The notes: a model not told the origin generated them from the letters alone. Positions 1 to 11,989 are shown, counted from the stretch's first letter. The stretch is DNA of 64,000 nucleotides from Molossus alvarezi (GCA_037176705.1 CM073886.1:9012501-9076500), one strand, 5' to 3'. Numbers and translations are program-made.

Positions 1-275
1 AAGTGTCTGGGCAGGGCCTGATAAAGTCATCAGAGGCAGTGCTCAAGACAGAGCTGTGCTCAGAGGACACACCTGGGAAGCCGGGCCCAAGCCAACATCC
101 ATCACTCCTGTGGCAAAGAAAGGAGGTCCAACCCTGATCACTCGTCCAGGTCACAGGGAGTCAGCACACAGTGCTTCAAGAGGAGCTGAACTAAAAACCA
201 AAGACATAGGAAAGGACAGAACAGCATTTTCTCTGGCAGGAAATGCCTTTCTGTTGGGGAAATTAAACTGGACTC
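1..275. other. NSMCE1 intron 2, unique sequence
   Basis: No repeat, exon or promoter signature could be recognised. By position it lies inside the second intron of NSMCE1, which is transcribed from the minus strand. The 150-residue frame beginning at 56 runs into the next SINE and has no family resemblance. Confidence 0.5.
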
Positions 276-521
276 GCCCTGGCTGGTCTGGCTCAGCTCA
301 GCAGTTAGCACATCAGCCCGCAGACCAGAGAGACCTGGGTTTGGTTCCTGCTAAGGGCACGTACCTCGGTGTAGTTTGTACCCGCCCGGGGTCATGTGTG
401 TGGCAACGAGTCAATGTGTCTCTCTCACATCGATGTTTCTCTCTTTCTCTTCCTTCCTCTCTCCCTCCCGCTCTATCTAAAGATAAATGCAAAAATGTCC
501 TCTGGTGAGAATTTTTAAAAA
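276..521 (+). mobile_element. VES-type SINE
   Basis: tRNA-like head starting gccctggctgg, B box near 330-345 (ggtttggttcctgc), CT-rich middle, tail with tcctctggtgagaa and an A-run. Flanked by aaactggactc at 265-275 and 522-532, an 11-bp target duplication. A second SINE follows directly after the duplication. Confidence 0.93.
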
Positions 522-532
522 AAACTGGACTC

Positions 533-772
533 AGCCTGGCTGGTGTAGCTCAGTGGCAGAGCATCGACCTATGCACCAAGAGGTCGCTGATTCAATTCCC
601 AGCCAGGGCACATGCCCAGCTTGTGGGCTCGATCCCTGGTAGAGGGCATGCAGGAGGCAGCCAATCGCTGCTGATGCTTCTCTTCTTCATCAGTGTTTCT
701 ATCTCTCTCTCCCACTCCTTCCTCTCTCTCTAAAAAATCAATTAAAAAAACATTAAAAATAAAATAAAGTGA
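533..772 (+). mobile_element. VES-type SINE, older subfamily
   Basis: Head agcctggctggtgtagctcag with an insert typical of the older subfamily (cccagcttgtgggctcgatccc). Ends in an A-rich tail. The right flank at 773-783 (aaactagactc) repeats the 11-mer seen at 265-275 and 522-532 with one change, so this element and the previous one share a target site. Confidence 0.92.
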
Positions 773-783
773 AAACTAGACTC

Positions 784-1544
784 AGGGCAGTCAACCGGCT
801 GTAGCAGCACTGAACAAAATGGGGACTCCTCTGAGGAGTGGAGATGGTTCGATTCATTTTGAGATTTTTTTTTTTCTGGCCAGCCCTGTAAATATTATCT
901 CCTTTTCTTTTAAAAGAAAAATTTAACTTAACCAACAAACCTCTTCTTACCATTCAGGGCCCCTGCTTCCCAGTAGGTACAGGAACCTAGGGCTCACTAC
1001 ATTCTTGGGCAGCAGGCAATCAGGAAGTCTTCTGCCCTAATTCTGAACAACAAATAGTTTTGTTCCAAACTAGACATCACATAGGAAATGCTATTTTTAG
1101 GCAGAGGAAATAACAGCAAAAAATAAGACCCCAGGGGACCAAACCATTTGTGGGCCAACTTTCCCTGTGACGGCCCTCTCATCTGATGGGGCTGGGTGGG
1201 TGGTCCGCTGAGTGTGGCGCTGACGACAGACAGCCAGGGCCCTGCATCAGACAGGGGAGCTGGGCCACATCAGGCCTGAGAAAGCAGACCCCAGGACTAG
1301 GCAAGGCTAGCAGGCAGAGACACTGGGCTGCAGAGGTATGTGAGGGGTCACTTCTCAGCCTATGGCTTTTGCATCAATTTCCAGGAGAAAATGGTCCTCT
1401 CAAAATTAGGATATGTAAGTGAAAAGATGGGAGGTGACAATGGCCCTTTCCAAGTATAGCTGGTGAACAGTGCTGAGAAGAACAGGGAGGGAGGGGAGTT
1501 GTCTTTGGTGTGGCGAATACATTAGACAAGTAACTACATCTGCA
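784..1544. other. Intronic sequence without recognisable features
   Basis: Mixed composition, no splice-flanked coding frame and no repeat I can name. No match to NSMCE1 exon 3 or later, as I remember that protein, was seen in either direction. Confidence 0.4.
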
Positions 1545-1755
1545 CATCATTCACTGTGCTCCAGTTCTGCTCCTCACGGCCTCATCAGACCCTCATGAAC
1601 CGCCACGGAGGGGAGCTGGGTTGAGGCACAGTCTGTTTTTCAAAAGAGACACCAAGGATCACTGAGATTAAGGACTTAACCAAGATTACAGGGCCAGTAA
1701 GTGACAAAGTCTGGACCAGAAATCAGATGTCTGCACTTCAGTCTAGCGCAGTGAC
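1545..1755 (-). repeat. MIR SINE relic
   Basis: Read on the minus strand this follows the MIR consensus order: a 'tctggtccagac' block, 'cacttactggcc', a loss-of-function tRNA-like part, then the pyrimidine/purine boundary. Highly diverged, as expected for a pre-eutherian repeat. Confidence 0.55.
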
Positions 1756-1841
1756 AAAAGGACTCGAGCATTTAAGAAAAGAAAATTCGTATTTTGCTAT
1801 GCAATACTGTCTAAGAATTACTTTAAAATTATATGAGGTGA

Positions 1842-2103
1842 GCCCTGGCCAGTTTGGCTCAGCGGTTAAAGCGTCAGCCTGCGGTCCGGAGAGACCCGGG
1901 TTCGGTTCCCGCTAAGGGCATGTACCTCGGTTGCAGTTTCTCCCCGGCCCTGGTTGGTCGTGCGGGTGGCAGCCACTCGATGTGTCCCTTCACGTCGATG
2001 TTTCTCTCTCTCTCTCTCTTCCTCTCTCTCCCTCCCACTCTATCTGTACAAAAATGGAAAAATATCCTCAGGTGAGGATAAAAAAAAAATTAAAAAAAAA
2101 AAA
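1842..2103 (+). mobile_element. VES-type SINE with perfect 17-bp duplication
   Basis: Young-looking copy: several CpGs of the head are kept (gcctgcggtccggagag, cgggttcggttcccgc). The target duplication aaaattatatgaggtga is exact at 1825-1841 and 2104-2120, after a long A-rich tail. Confidence 0.96.
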
Positions 2104-2421
2104 AAAATTATATGAGGTGAGTAGGTTACAGTATAGATAAAACAAGATTAATAATGATTTATCATTTTAATTAGGCAATGGGTACATGAGACTTCATTGT
2201 ATTTATTCTCTCTACTTTTCTCTTTTTCCATAATAAAAGCTTATAATATTTCAATATGAATATTTTTATATTGAATAATATAACTCAACAACATAACCTG
2301 ACACTTTAATCCTCAGGAGTCTGAATCAAAAAGAGAAAAATGACAATGTCCTGTGACAACATGAATTAGCTCAGGGCTCTGATGGTACAGGGGGAATATG
2401 CTTTAATAATGGATTGTTTTC

Positions 2422-2680
2422 GCCCTGGCCGGTTTGCTCAGTGGTTAGAGTGTCAGCCCATAGACCAAAAAATCTCAGCTTTGATTTTGGTCAAGGACAC
2501 ATATCTCAGTTGTGGTTCGTCCCGGCCCTGGTCGGGGTGATGCAGGAGGCAGCCAATCGATGTGTCTCTCTCACATCGATGTTTCTCTCTCTCTCTCTCC
2601 CTCTCCATCCCTCCCTCCCACTCTGTCTGAAGATAAATAGAAAAATGTCCTCGGGTGAGGATTAAAAATAAAATAAAATA
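2422..2680 (+). mobile_element. VES-type SINE (first of a tandem pair)
   Basis: Complete head, CT-rich middle and tail (tcctcgggtgaggatt). Left flank aataatggattgttttc at 2405-2421 recurs with one change at 2985-3001, but only after a second SINE, so the second copy landed in the A-rich tail of this one. Confidence 0.93.
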
Positions 2681-2984
2681 GCCCTGGCCGGTTTGGCTCA
2701 GCGGTTAGAGCGTCAGCCTGCAGTCCCGAGAGACCCGAGTTCAGTTCCCGCTAAAGGCACGTACCTCGGTTGCAGTTTGTCCCCAGCCCTGGTTGGGTCG
2801 TGGGGGTGGCAGCCACTCGATGTGTCCCTTTCACGTCAATGTCTGTCTGTCTCTCTCTCTCTATCTCTCCCTCCCTCTCTCCCTCTCTCTCCCTCCCATT
2901 GTATCTGAACAAAAAATGGAAAAATGTCCTCGGGTGAGGAAAAAATAAATAAAATAGTAAAGTAAAGTAAAATAAAATAAAATA
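2681..2984 (+). mobile_element. VES-type SINE (second of a tandem pair)
   Basis: Starts gccctggccggtttgg immediately after the A-rich tail of the preceding element and ends in a long aaataaaataaagt-type tail. CT-rich middle is expanded at about 2848-2897. The pair shares the outer duplication at 2405-2421 and 2985-3001. Confidence 0.93.
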
Positions 2985-3001
2985 AATAATGGACTGTTTT
3001 C

Positions 3002-3839
3002 AAATCTTTTATTTAGAGATCTGTTTCCAAGTATACAGAAAGCATTTCTTTTTTAAATCAAGAAACTTCAGTTAAAAAGTCTACTCTTTGGCCTTTCTTC
3101 AAATGACAGTGCATAAAACTGATTCTACAGTACTTGGCACAGTCCCTCGTACCAGCCGCAGGCCCTAAAACTCACAACAGCACTGCAGGAGTGGTGACCG
3201 GGACATGCCGACTCCCCTACATGTGCAGGAAACACACCTGTCTCCATTCCCTGACCAGAGGTCTGCTGGCCAGTACTCCAGGGAGCAACCGAGCAGCACC
3301 AACTCTTCAGGTGAAGGCACTGAGGCAGGGCAAGTCCTGAAGTCCCATCTGAGTCACTGCAGAAAACTAAACCACTTTCAGCAGAACTTCACTGCTGATA
3401 CTGTTGATGTGCATTTCATGTTTGCCTCACCCTTTGAAAGCAGGCGGTCCCTCTACTGTGGAGATGAGTGGCAGCCCCCACTTGCACCGCCTCAGGAAAG
3501 CTCGAGTTGCTGATGAAGGGGTTCTGCCGGGAGGGGACAGCTGCCCACCTGAAACCAGAGCAGCTTGCTCTGTCCTGTTTATAAGCTCCTCTTCCTGAGA
3601 ATTCCTCTGAGCAAAGCTGAGACAACAAATCAGATGCCCAGAGGCCAAGCAGGAAGCCCAGATGCGACAACAGCAGGCGTAGTGGGTGACGTGGAAGCAC
3701 TGCTCAGCTCCAGCCAAATGCCTGATTTCAGAATTTTTATGGAAAACTTCTTAGTTGTTGTGTTTTTTTAACGATAATTTTTATAAATTAGAAACACTGT
3801 AGGACAAATGGACTACCTATAAGCTAGGCATTACTAACA
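3002..3839. other. Intronic unique sequence
   Basis: No named repeat or gene recognised. Several medium open frames overlap on both strands at 3205-3717, but none has splice sites or family motifs, and their overlap on opposite strands suggests chance. Confidence 0.4.
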
Positions 3840-4531
3840 TTCCACCAAATTCCAGTGTGGCCTGGAACCCTGCTGGAACAAGACATGGTCACTAATGAGG
3901 CCACTTTGTTCCCTGACCCACCAGACAGTGGCTGTAGTATCCCACATGGGCTGGACTGTAAACTGTGTCACACTCATTCTGAGAGCCTGAATATACAAAA
4001 GGGTAATGGGCAGACCATGTATAAAAATGGGACTATGACCCACAATCTGCATCAACCAGCCCAAGAAACCAGTCCATGATCTACAGTAACCAGCCCAGAA
4101 AGCCAGCCTGCTACCTTTAAGTCAGACTTGTAGGACCTCAGACCATTAAGTCTAGTAACCATCTAGGAAGCCAAACAATAACCCCTGTAATAATCTGCTC
4201 AAAATGACCAAGACTTGGTTAATAACAGCTTCCCTAAATTTTGTCCCTGCTTCCAACTTAGGACCAAAGAGAGACAACCAAACATGCTCCTTAACCAATC
4301 ACAGATGTCCTGCTCCCAGCTGGCGGGCCTGCAGCTTCCGCCAGCCTCCAGCCTCCAACCAGGGCACACCTGAAGCCTCCCTCTCTTCCTCTCTAAAACT
4401 TCCCCACTCCTCTGCCTGCCTTCAAGTCTCTGCAGAAACACACGTGAAGGTGGCTGGCTCCCTGCTGGAGCAAGCTCTACATAAATAGCCTTTGCCTGTT
4501 CTCATTTGGGTGGTCTTCTCCTATTTCCACA
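3840..4531 (+). mobile_element. Probable solo LTR of an ERV1-class endogenous retrovirus
   Basis: The right half has the layout of a gammaretroviral-type LTR: ctctctaaaacttccccact near 4391, a polyadenylation-like ataaata at about 4481, then the ctcatttgggtggtc block typical of mammalian ERV1 LTRs, and a likely ...CA end at 4531. Repeated 'aaccagcccag' motifs lie in U3. The left boundary is uncertain and no 4-bp duplication was found. No internal viral genes are present. Confidence 0.5.
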
Positions 4532-5069
4532 CTTCCTATGTGCAGTACTTGGCCCATTGCGTGTGGTGCTGTCAGGGAGATAACTCCAGTTTCTTTTCCC
4601 CAGTTCAATAGCCTTCTTCTGAGCCCCACAACCATGCCCCAGGGTGTGGAACAGCCTCCTACTGTCTTCCAACATCCACTCTAACCCCTTACACCTGTCC
4701 TCCACATGCAGCCATGGCGGGGCCAGGTCCCAACACAAACACACACCCCGCATGCAAGCTATCGGTGGCTCCCATCACTCTTAGCCACACTCCTGCACCT
4801 CTAACACTCCAATCACACTGGTCTTCTTTCTATCGTTCACACATGCAAAGCTCCCCCATCTCAGCACCTGAACTGACAATTTCCTTCCACTTGGCAATGC
4901 TGAGAATACTTTCTGGATTTTTGGGGGGAAATCCCAGCACCAGAATTTTAGCCCTTGATCTACAGTCATTCCTATCACATACTTATCAACACTGTGGATC
5001 TTCTGATCCCACTCCGACCCCCAGGACCTAGAATCAGAAGACATGGAGAGGGATGCAAAAGCGGCAGAA
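4532..5069. other. Intronic sequence, nothing recognised
   Basis: Pyrimidine-rich on the plus strand (many cac/ctc triplets) with no convincing repeat or exon. Opposite-strand frames at 4714-5044 overlap each other and look accidental. Confidence 0.35.
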
Positions 5070-5185
5070 GTAGCACATGCTGAACATGCACCAGGAAGTA
5101 CTCAGCCAGGCACTGAACAGAAGTGCCCTTGTGCAATTTTCACAATTTTTCTGTGAAGTAGGTAAGATTTCCTTTATAAAACAGA
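5070..5185 (-). repeat. MIR SINE relic
   Basis: Matches the central MIR region read on the minus strand (plus: gccaggcactgaac ... cttgtgcaattttcacaatttt ... gtgaagtaggtaaga). The copy is cut off by the SINE that follows. Confidence 0.5.
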
Positions 5186-5190
5186 AAGTA

Positions 5191-5450
5191 CACCCTGGCC
5201 AGTGTGGTTCAGTGGTAAGAGCGTCAGTCCAAGCACCAAAGGATTGCAGGTTCAATTTCCAGTCAAGGGCACATACCTGGGTTGCAGGTTCCATCCCTGG
5301 CCCCTAGTTGGGGCCCATGTGGGAGGCAACCAACTGATATGTCTCTCTCACATACATGTTTCTCTCTCTCTCTCTCTCTCTTTCCTTGCCCTCCTCCCTC
5401 TCTCTAGAATAATATATCCTCAGGTGAGGACTAACAACAACAACAACAAA
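5191..5450 (+). mobile_element. VES-type SINE
   Basis: Head accctggccagtgtggttcag, B box near 5250, CT-rich middle, tail atcctcaggtgaggac followed by (aac)n. Imperfect duplication of the cagaaagta / cataaagta type around both ends. Confidence 0.9.
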
Positions 5451-6320
5451 CATAAAGTAAAAAAATCTTTCCCAAATGCTTGATTCGAATCTGTGTCTTT
5501 AAAAGCTTGCTTCACGAAGGATTCCAAAATGGCGGTGGAGTGAATGGCAGCTACACAGACTGTCTCCCAGGACCAAACTGGAAGTACAACTAAAATAAAG
5601 ACAAATCGACAGGAAAAAGCAACAGAAAAGCAGCTTGAAAGGGTAATATAAACAGGGACACTGACTCGATCCTGGTAGGATTGTGGAGGCGCGAGAGGGG
5701 GGCTGGGAGCCCACAGACAGCAGCGGCCTTAGCTGGGAGCAGCGCCCTCGGGTCACACTCCCAGGCGGCTCCACAGCACAGAGCCGGGACAGATGCTAAA
5801 ATAGCCACAGCCACTCACCTTGGGCTCCGGCAGAGGGAGGTTGGACTGGACAGGAACTGTGTGGGGACGCTCAGGATTTGGAGGGCGCTCAGAGCTTTTG
5901 CTGAGTTGCAGCCATGCAGGACGGTGGCCATCTTACTCCTTCCCAGGGCTCTGGGGAGGGACGGTGGTCCCTCCCTCAGAGATTCACCCACACCCAGGTG
6001 GGCCATTGACACTAACAAGCAGCATCTGCCCCACCCTCGGGAAATCCCCTTACACTGAGCAGCTGAGGGAGTTTTTCATCCAACTGAGAACCCAAGGCTC
6101 TTCAAGTAACAGCTACTGATAGCCTCCAGGCAAAAAGCTAGAGGATAACCGTACCATTCCTGGGCTAGCAACTCTAAGCAGGAAAGTAAGACTTGACAGT
6201 AGCATTGAACGTGGTTCCTCCCTCCTTCATCCAAACCCAGGAGAGGGAGCCAAAAACAGCAGAAAACCAACACCCACAGGGAAAATTTGGCAGGCTCCAA
6301 AGCCCACTGTGATAGTCAAA

Positions 6321-7203
6321 ATGGTGAAACAAAGAAACAAAAGCCAAATGGAAAAAAAAAAGAGACCTCTACTGAAGATGACATAAATGTGGAGCAGATA
6401 GCAAGTTAACAGAGCTAGAATTCAGAGCCATAATCTTGAGGAAGCTCGACAGCATAATTTAAGGACATAGAAATGTTGAAAATCAATCAACTGGAAATTA
6501 AAAACCACCAAGAAGAAATCAAGAATAACATATCAGAAATAAAGAACACATTGGAAGGTCTAAACAGCAGAGTAGAGGAAGCTGAGGAACGGATCAGTGA
6601 ATTAGAAGACAGGGTACAAAAAATCAACCAATCAGAAAACCAAAAGGAAAAAACAACTGAAAAACCGGAAGACAGCTTAAGATAACTGTGGGACAACTGG
6701 AAACGTAATAATATTCACATCATAGGAGTCCCTGAAGAAGAAGAAAATGAGCAAGGGTTAGAGAATATATTAGAAGAAATAGTGACAGAAAACGTCCCTA
6801 ATTTGGTGAAGGAAGAAGGCATTCAAGATCAAGAAGCACAGAGAGCCCCATGCAAGAAGAACCCAAACAAGCCCACACCAAGACACATAGTAATTAAAAT
6901 GCAAAAATTAAAGACAAAGAGAGAATCCTAAAAGCAGCAAGAGATAAGCAACAGGTTACCTACAAATGAACCCCCATAAGGCTCTCGGTTGACTTTTCAA
7001 CAGAAACACTACAGGCCAGAAAGGAATGACATGAAGAAATCAAGGTCATGAAAAACAAGAATCTGAATCCAAGACTACTCTACCCAGCAAGGCTGTTATT
7101 CAAAATAGAAGGTCAAATAAAGAGCTTTCCAGACAAAAAAAGGCTAAGGAAATACATTAGCACCAAACCAGCACTGCAAGAAATGTTAAAAGGACTGCTG
7201 TAA
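6321..7203 (+). pseudogene. L1 ORF1 remnant (RNA-binding chaperone), frameshifted
   Basis: ORF1p normally forms a coiled-coil trimer that coats L1 RNA. The ATG at 6321 (atggtgaaacaaag) matches copy B at 47970, but an early frameshift gives a stop after about 20 codons. An open piece at 6473-6685 encodes the coiled coil (heptad-like E/K/L/I pattern, then RVQKINQSENQKEK). The RRM-like section follows in another frame (IIGVPEEEENEQGLENI at about 6718-6770), then the C-terminal part to the TAA at 7201-7203. Confidence 0.9.
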
Positions 7204-7608
7204 TTAGTAGAAGAAATAGGAAGAAAAATATAACCAAACTAAACAAAAATGGCAATAAATAAGTACATATCAATAATCACCTTAAATGTAAATGGACTGA
7301 ATTCTCCCATAAAAAGACACACAGTAGCTGACTGGATAAGAAAGCATGACTCATCTATATGTTGTTTACAAGAGACCCACCTCACAACAAAAGACTCACA
7401 TAGGTTGAAAGTGAACGGATGAAAAAAAAGCTAGGATACCAATACTCATATCTGATAAAATAGATTTCAAAATGAAGGCCATAACAAGAGACAAAGAAGG
7501 CCACTACATAATATTGAAAGGATCAATCCAACAGGAAGATATAGCCTTCATAAACACATATGCACCCAATATAGGAACACCAAAATATATTAAAAATCAT
7601 CTGGAGGA

Positions 7609-8108
7609 TGCCCTGGCCGGTTTGGCTCAGCGGTTAGAGCATCGGCCTGCGGTCCAGAGAGACCCGGGTTCGGTTCCCGCTAAGGGCATGTACCTCGGTT
7701 GCAGTTTGTCCCCGGCCCTGGTTGGTCGTGTGGGTGGCAGCCACTCGATGTGTCCCTTTCGCATCGATGTTTCTCTCTCTCTGTTCCTCTTCTCCCTCCC
7801 ACTCTACCTGAACAAAAAATGGAAAAATGGCCCTGGCCAGTTTGGTTCAGCGGTTAGAGCGTCGGCCTGCGGTCCCCAGAGACCCGGGTTCGGTTCCCGC
7901 TAAGGGCATGTACCTCAGTTGCAGTTTGTCCCCGGCCCAGGTTGGTCGTGCGGGTGGCAGTCACTCAATGTGTCCCTTTCACATCGATGTTTCTCTCTCT
8001 CTCTCTCTCGGTTCCTCTCTCTCCCTCCCACTCTACCTGAACAAAAAATGAAAAAATGTCCTCAGGTGAGGATAAAAAAAAAAAGGAAAAATGTCCTCGG
8101 GTGAGGAT
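7609..8108 (+). mobile_element. VES-type SINE in L1 ORF2, itself split by a second SINE
   Basis: Body at 7609-7829 resumes at 8094-8108 (tcctcgggtgaggat). Outer duplication aaaaatcatctggagga is exact at 7592-7608 and 8109-8125. The unoccupied version of this site is visible in L1 copy B at about 49265-49285. CpGs in the head are well preserved, which suggests a young insertion. Confidence 0.97.
7830..8084 (+). mobile_element. VES-type SINE nested inside another SINE
   Basis: Complete copy, inserted in the tail region of the SINE at 7609-8108. Duplication ggaaaaatg at 7821-7829 and 8085-8093 brackets it. It is therefore the youngest of three stacked events: L1, then SINE, then SINE. Confidence 0.96.
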
Positions 8109-9907
8109 AAAAATCATCTGGAGGACTTCAAAAGAGAAATCGACAGCAATACAATCATAGCAGGGAACTTCAACACCCCACTGACATCACTGGATAGATC
8201 CTCTAGACAAAAAATTAACAAGAAAACAGAGACTCTAAATGAAGCACTAGACAAAATGGATTTAATAGATATCTACAGAGAATTACACCCCAAAACTACG
8301 GAATTCACATTCTTCTCTAGTGCACATGAGACATTCTCAAAGATACACCACATGATAGGACACAAACTAAATCTCTACAAGTTCAAGAAGACTGAAATCA
8401 CATCAAGCATCTTCTCAGATCACAATGGCATAAAACTAGAAATCAATTGCAACAAAAACATGCATAGACATTTGAACACATGGAGGCTAAAGAGCATGTT
8501 ATTAAACAATGAACTGTTTACCGAGGAGATCAAGGAAGAAATTAAAAACTTCCTGGAAACCAATGAAAATGAACATACAACAACACAAAATCTATGGGAT
8601 GCAGCGAAAGCAGTTCTGAGAGAGAAGTTCATAGCACTACAGGCCTACCTCAAGAAAGAAGAAAAATTTCTAATAGACTATCTAACCTCACAACTTAAAG
8701 AACTAGAAAACAAACTAAAATAAAACCCCAGAGAAAGTAAAAGGAAGGAAATAGTAAAGATCAGGGCGGAAATAAATGACATAGAAACCAAAAAAACAAT
8801 TCAAAGGATCAATGAAACAAAGAGCTGGTTTTTCGAAAAGATAAACAAGATTGATGGACCCTTAGCTAGACTCACCGAGAAACAAAGAGAGAGAACCCAA
8901 ATACACAAAATCAGAAATGAAAGAGGAGAAGTAACAACTGACACCACAGAAATAGTAAAGATCGTCAACAGCTACTATAAACAATTATATGGCAACAAAT
9001 TCGACAATCTAAGCGAAATGGACAAATTTCTAGAAACACATAGTCTCCCAAAACTGGACAGGGAAGAGATAGAAAACTTGAACAGACCAATAACAACTAA
9101 GGAAATTGAAGATATAATCAAGTCTCTCCCAGCAAAAAAAGCCCAGGCCCAGATGGCTTCACGGGGGAGTTTTACTGAACATTCAAAAAAGAACTAATAC
9201 CCATTCTCCTCAAACTATTTCAAAAAATTCAAGAAGAAGGAAGACTTCCAAACTTGTTTTATGAGGCCAGCATAATTCTAAATCCAAAACCAGAAAAAGA
9301 CACTACAAAGAAAGAAAACTACAGGCCAATATATCTGATGAACATAGACGCCAAAATCTGGAACAAAACACTAGCAAATAGAATCCAGCAATATATCAAA
9401 AAAATTATTCACCATGACCAAGTGGGATTCATCCAAGGGATGCAAGGCTGGTACAATATTCGCAAATCAATATATGTGATACACCACATAAATAAAATGA
9501 AGAAAAACCACATGATCATGCCAATAAATGTTGGAAAAGCATTCGACAAAATCCAGCATCCATTTCTGATAAAAACGCTCAGCAATCTGGGAATAGAGGG
9601 CTCATACCTCAACATAATAAAGGCCATATATGAAAGACCTATAGCCAACATCATACTCAATGGGCAAAAACTAAAAGCATTTCCCTTAAGAACAGGAACA
9701 AGACAGGGATGCTCACTTTCGCCACTCTTATTTAACACAGTACTGGACGTCTTAGCCACAGCAATCAGACATGAAGGAAAAATAAAAGGGATCCAAATTG
9801 GAAAGGAGGAAGTGAAACTGTCATTATTTGCAGATAACATCATATTATACACAGAAAACCGTAAAGACTCCATCAAAAATGTACTAGACTTAACAAATGA
9901 ATTTGCC

Positions 9908-10164
9908 GCCCTGGCCGGTTTGGCTCAGCAGTTGGAGCGTCGGCCTGCGGTCCAGAGAGACTGGGGTTCGGTTACCGCTAAGGGCGCATATCTCAGTTGC
10001 AGTTTGTTCCTGGCCCTGGTTAGTCGTGTGGGTAGCAGCCACTCGATGTGTCCCTTTCACGTCGATGTTTCTCTCTCTCTCTCTGTTCCTCTCTCTCCCT
10101 CCCACTCTACCTGAATAAAAAATGGAAAAATGTCCTCGAGTGAGGATTAAATAAATCAATAAAT
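9908..10164 (+). mobile_element. VES-type SINE in the L1 reverse-transcriptase region
   Basis: Full-length copy with gcctgcggtccagagag head and (aaat)n tail. Flanks aaatgaatttgcc (9895-9907) and aaataaatttgcc (10165-10177) form a 13-bp duplication with one change. It splits ORF2 shortly after the FADD-box position and extends the reverse-transcriptase frame by chance to 10114. Confidence 0.96.
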
Positions 10165-11876
10165 AAATAAATTTGCCAAAGTAGCAGGATACAAAATTAA
10201 CATAAAGACATTGAAGGCATTCTTATACACCAATGAACTCACAGAAAAAGAAAATGAAAAAACAATCCCATTTACCATCACAGCAAAAAAATTAAGATAC
10301 CTAGGAATAAACTTAACCGAAGAAGTAAAGGACCTATTTGCAGAAAACTACAGGTCATCAAAAAAAGAAATAGAGGAAGACATAAAAAAGTGGAAGCACA
10401 TACCTTGCTCATGGATTTGAAGAATTAACATCATTAAAATGTCCATATTACCCGAAGCAATCTATAGATTCAATGCAATCCCCATCAAAATTCCAATGAC
10501 ATACTTCACAGAACTAGAACAAATACTTCCAAAGTTCATATGGAACCAAAAAAGACCCCAAATAGCCACAGCAATCTTGAAAAAGGACAAAGTAGGTGGG
10601 ATCACAATACCAGATTTCAGGTTATACTACAAAGCTACTGTAATCAAAACAGCCTGGTACTGGAACAAGAACAGGCATATAGACCAGTAGAACAGAACAG
10701 AGAACCCAGAAATGGACCCAAGACATTATGCTCAATTAATATTTGACAAAGGTGGCAAGAGCATACAGTGGAATACAGACAGCCTCTTTAATAAATGGTG
10801 TTGGGAAAATTGGACAGCTACATGCAAAGAAATGAAACTAGACCATCAACTTACACCATACACAAGAATAAACTCAAGATGGATAAAAGACTTAAATGGG
10901 ACTCATGAATCCATAAAAATCCTAGAAGAAACTGTAGGCAACAAAATTCAGACATCATACGCAGCAGAATCTTCACTGATACATCACCTAAGGCAACAGA
11001 AACAAAGGAGAAAATGAACACAATGGACTACATCAAACTCAAAAGCTTCTGCACAGCAAGAGAAACAACTATCAAAATAGAAAGGCAACCCACTGTATGG
11101 GAGAGCATCACTGCCAATGATACATCAGATAAGGGGATAATTTCCAAAATATATAGAGTGCTCATACAACTCAACCTAAGGAAGACAAAGAACCCAATTA
11201 AAAAATGGGCAGAGGAACTAAATAGACACCTCTCCAAACAGGACATAGAAATGGCCAAGAGTCATATGAAGAAATGCTCAACATCACTAATCATCAGAGA
11301 GATGCAAATTAAAACAACGAGCTATCACCTCACACCTGTCAGAATGGCCGCATCAACAAATCATCAAACAACGAGGGTGTGGAGAAAAGGAGACTCTAGT
11401 ACACTGCTAGTGGGAATGCAGACTGGTGCAGCCACTATGAAAACAATATGGTGTTACCTCAAAAACTTAAAAATTGAACTTCCATTTGACCCAGTGATCC
11501 CACTTCTAGGAATATACCCTAAGAAGCCTGAAACACCAATCAGAAAGAATGTATGTACCCCCATGTTCATAGCAGCACTATTTACAATAGCTAAGATCTG
11601 GAAACAGCCCAAGTGTCCATCAGTAGACGAATGGATAAAAAACCAGTGGTACATATACACAAAGGAGTACTATGCAGCTGTAAGAAAGAAAGATCTCATC
11701 CTCTGAGACAACATAGAGGGACCTGGAAAGTATTATCCTAAGTAAAACAGGCCAAGCAGAAAAAGACAAATACCACATGATCTCACTTATTTGTGGAATA
11801 TAATGAACATAACAGTCCAAGGAATAGGGTAGACCCAGAGACATGGAAGTAGGGTACAGACTGACAACATTCAGAA

Positions 11877-11989
11877 AAGGGGGTGGTGGGGGGAGGGAAG
11901 AAATAAACCACAGAACTTATATGCATGCACATATAACTAATGGACATGGACAACAAAGCCGGGGATGGGGGGGGGATGGGAAGGAGGGT
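11877..11989 (+). other. G-rich tract in the L1 3' UTR, possible G-quadruplexes
   Basis: Clustered runs of three or more G at 11877-11897 and 11962-11988 meet the usual four-run pattern for G-quadruplex formation. A G-rich 3' UTR is a known feature of mammalian L1, and copy B carries a related tract at 52752-52875. Confidence 0.6.

Larger units (their letters stand above)
7249..11706 (+). pseudogene. L1 ORF2 remnant (endonuclease/reverse transcriptase), multiply broken
   Basis: ATG at 7249 opens an APE-type endonuclease (LNVNGLNSPIK; the DNA around 7365 still reads as CLQETHL). A deletion near 7423 and SINE insertions at 7609 and 9908 interrupt it. Open pieces at 8091-8723 and 9254-9907 hold the linker and reverse transcriptase; 10439-10690, 10712-11017 and 11014-11706 hold the C-terminal region, ending at the TGA at 11704. 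Two catalytic aspartates appear lost: motif A reads PINVGKAF (Asn codon 9527-9529), and the FADD box reads FADN (Asn codon 9836-9838). Confidence 0.92.

Noticed and set aside
1842..1915. tRNA-like sequences with A and B boxes at many SINE heads
   Set aside because: They have no intact tRNA cloverleaf or 3' acceptor pairing and continue into SINE bodies, so they are not tRNA genes.
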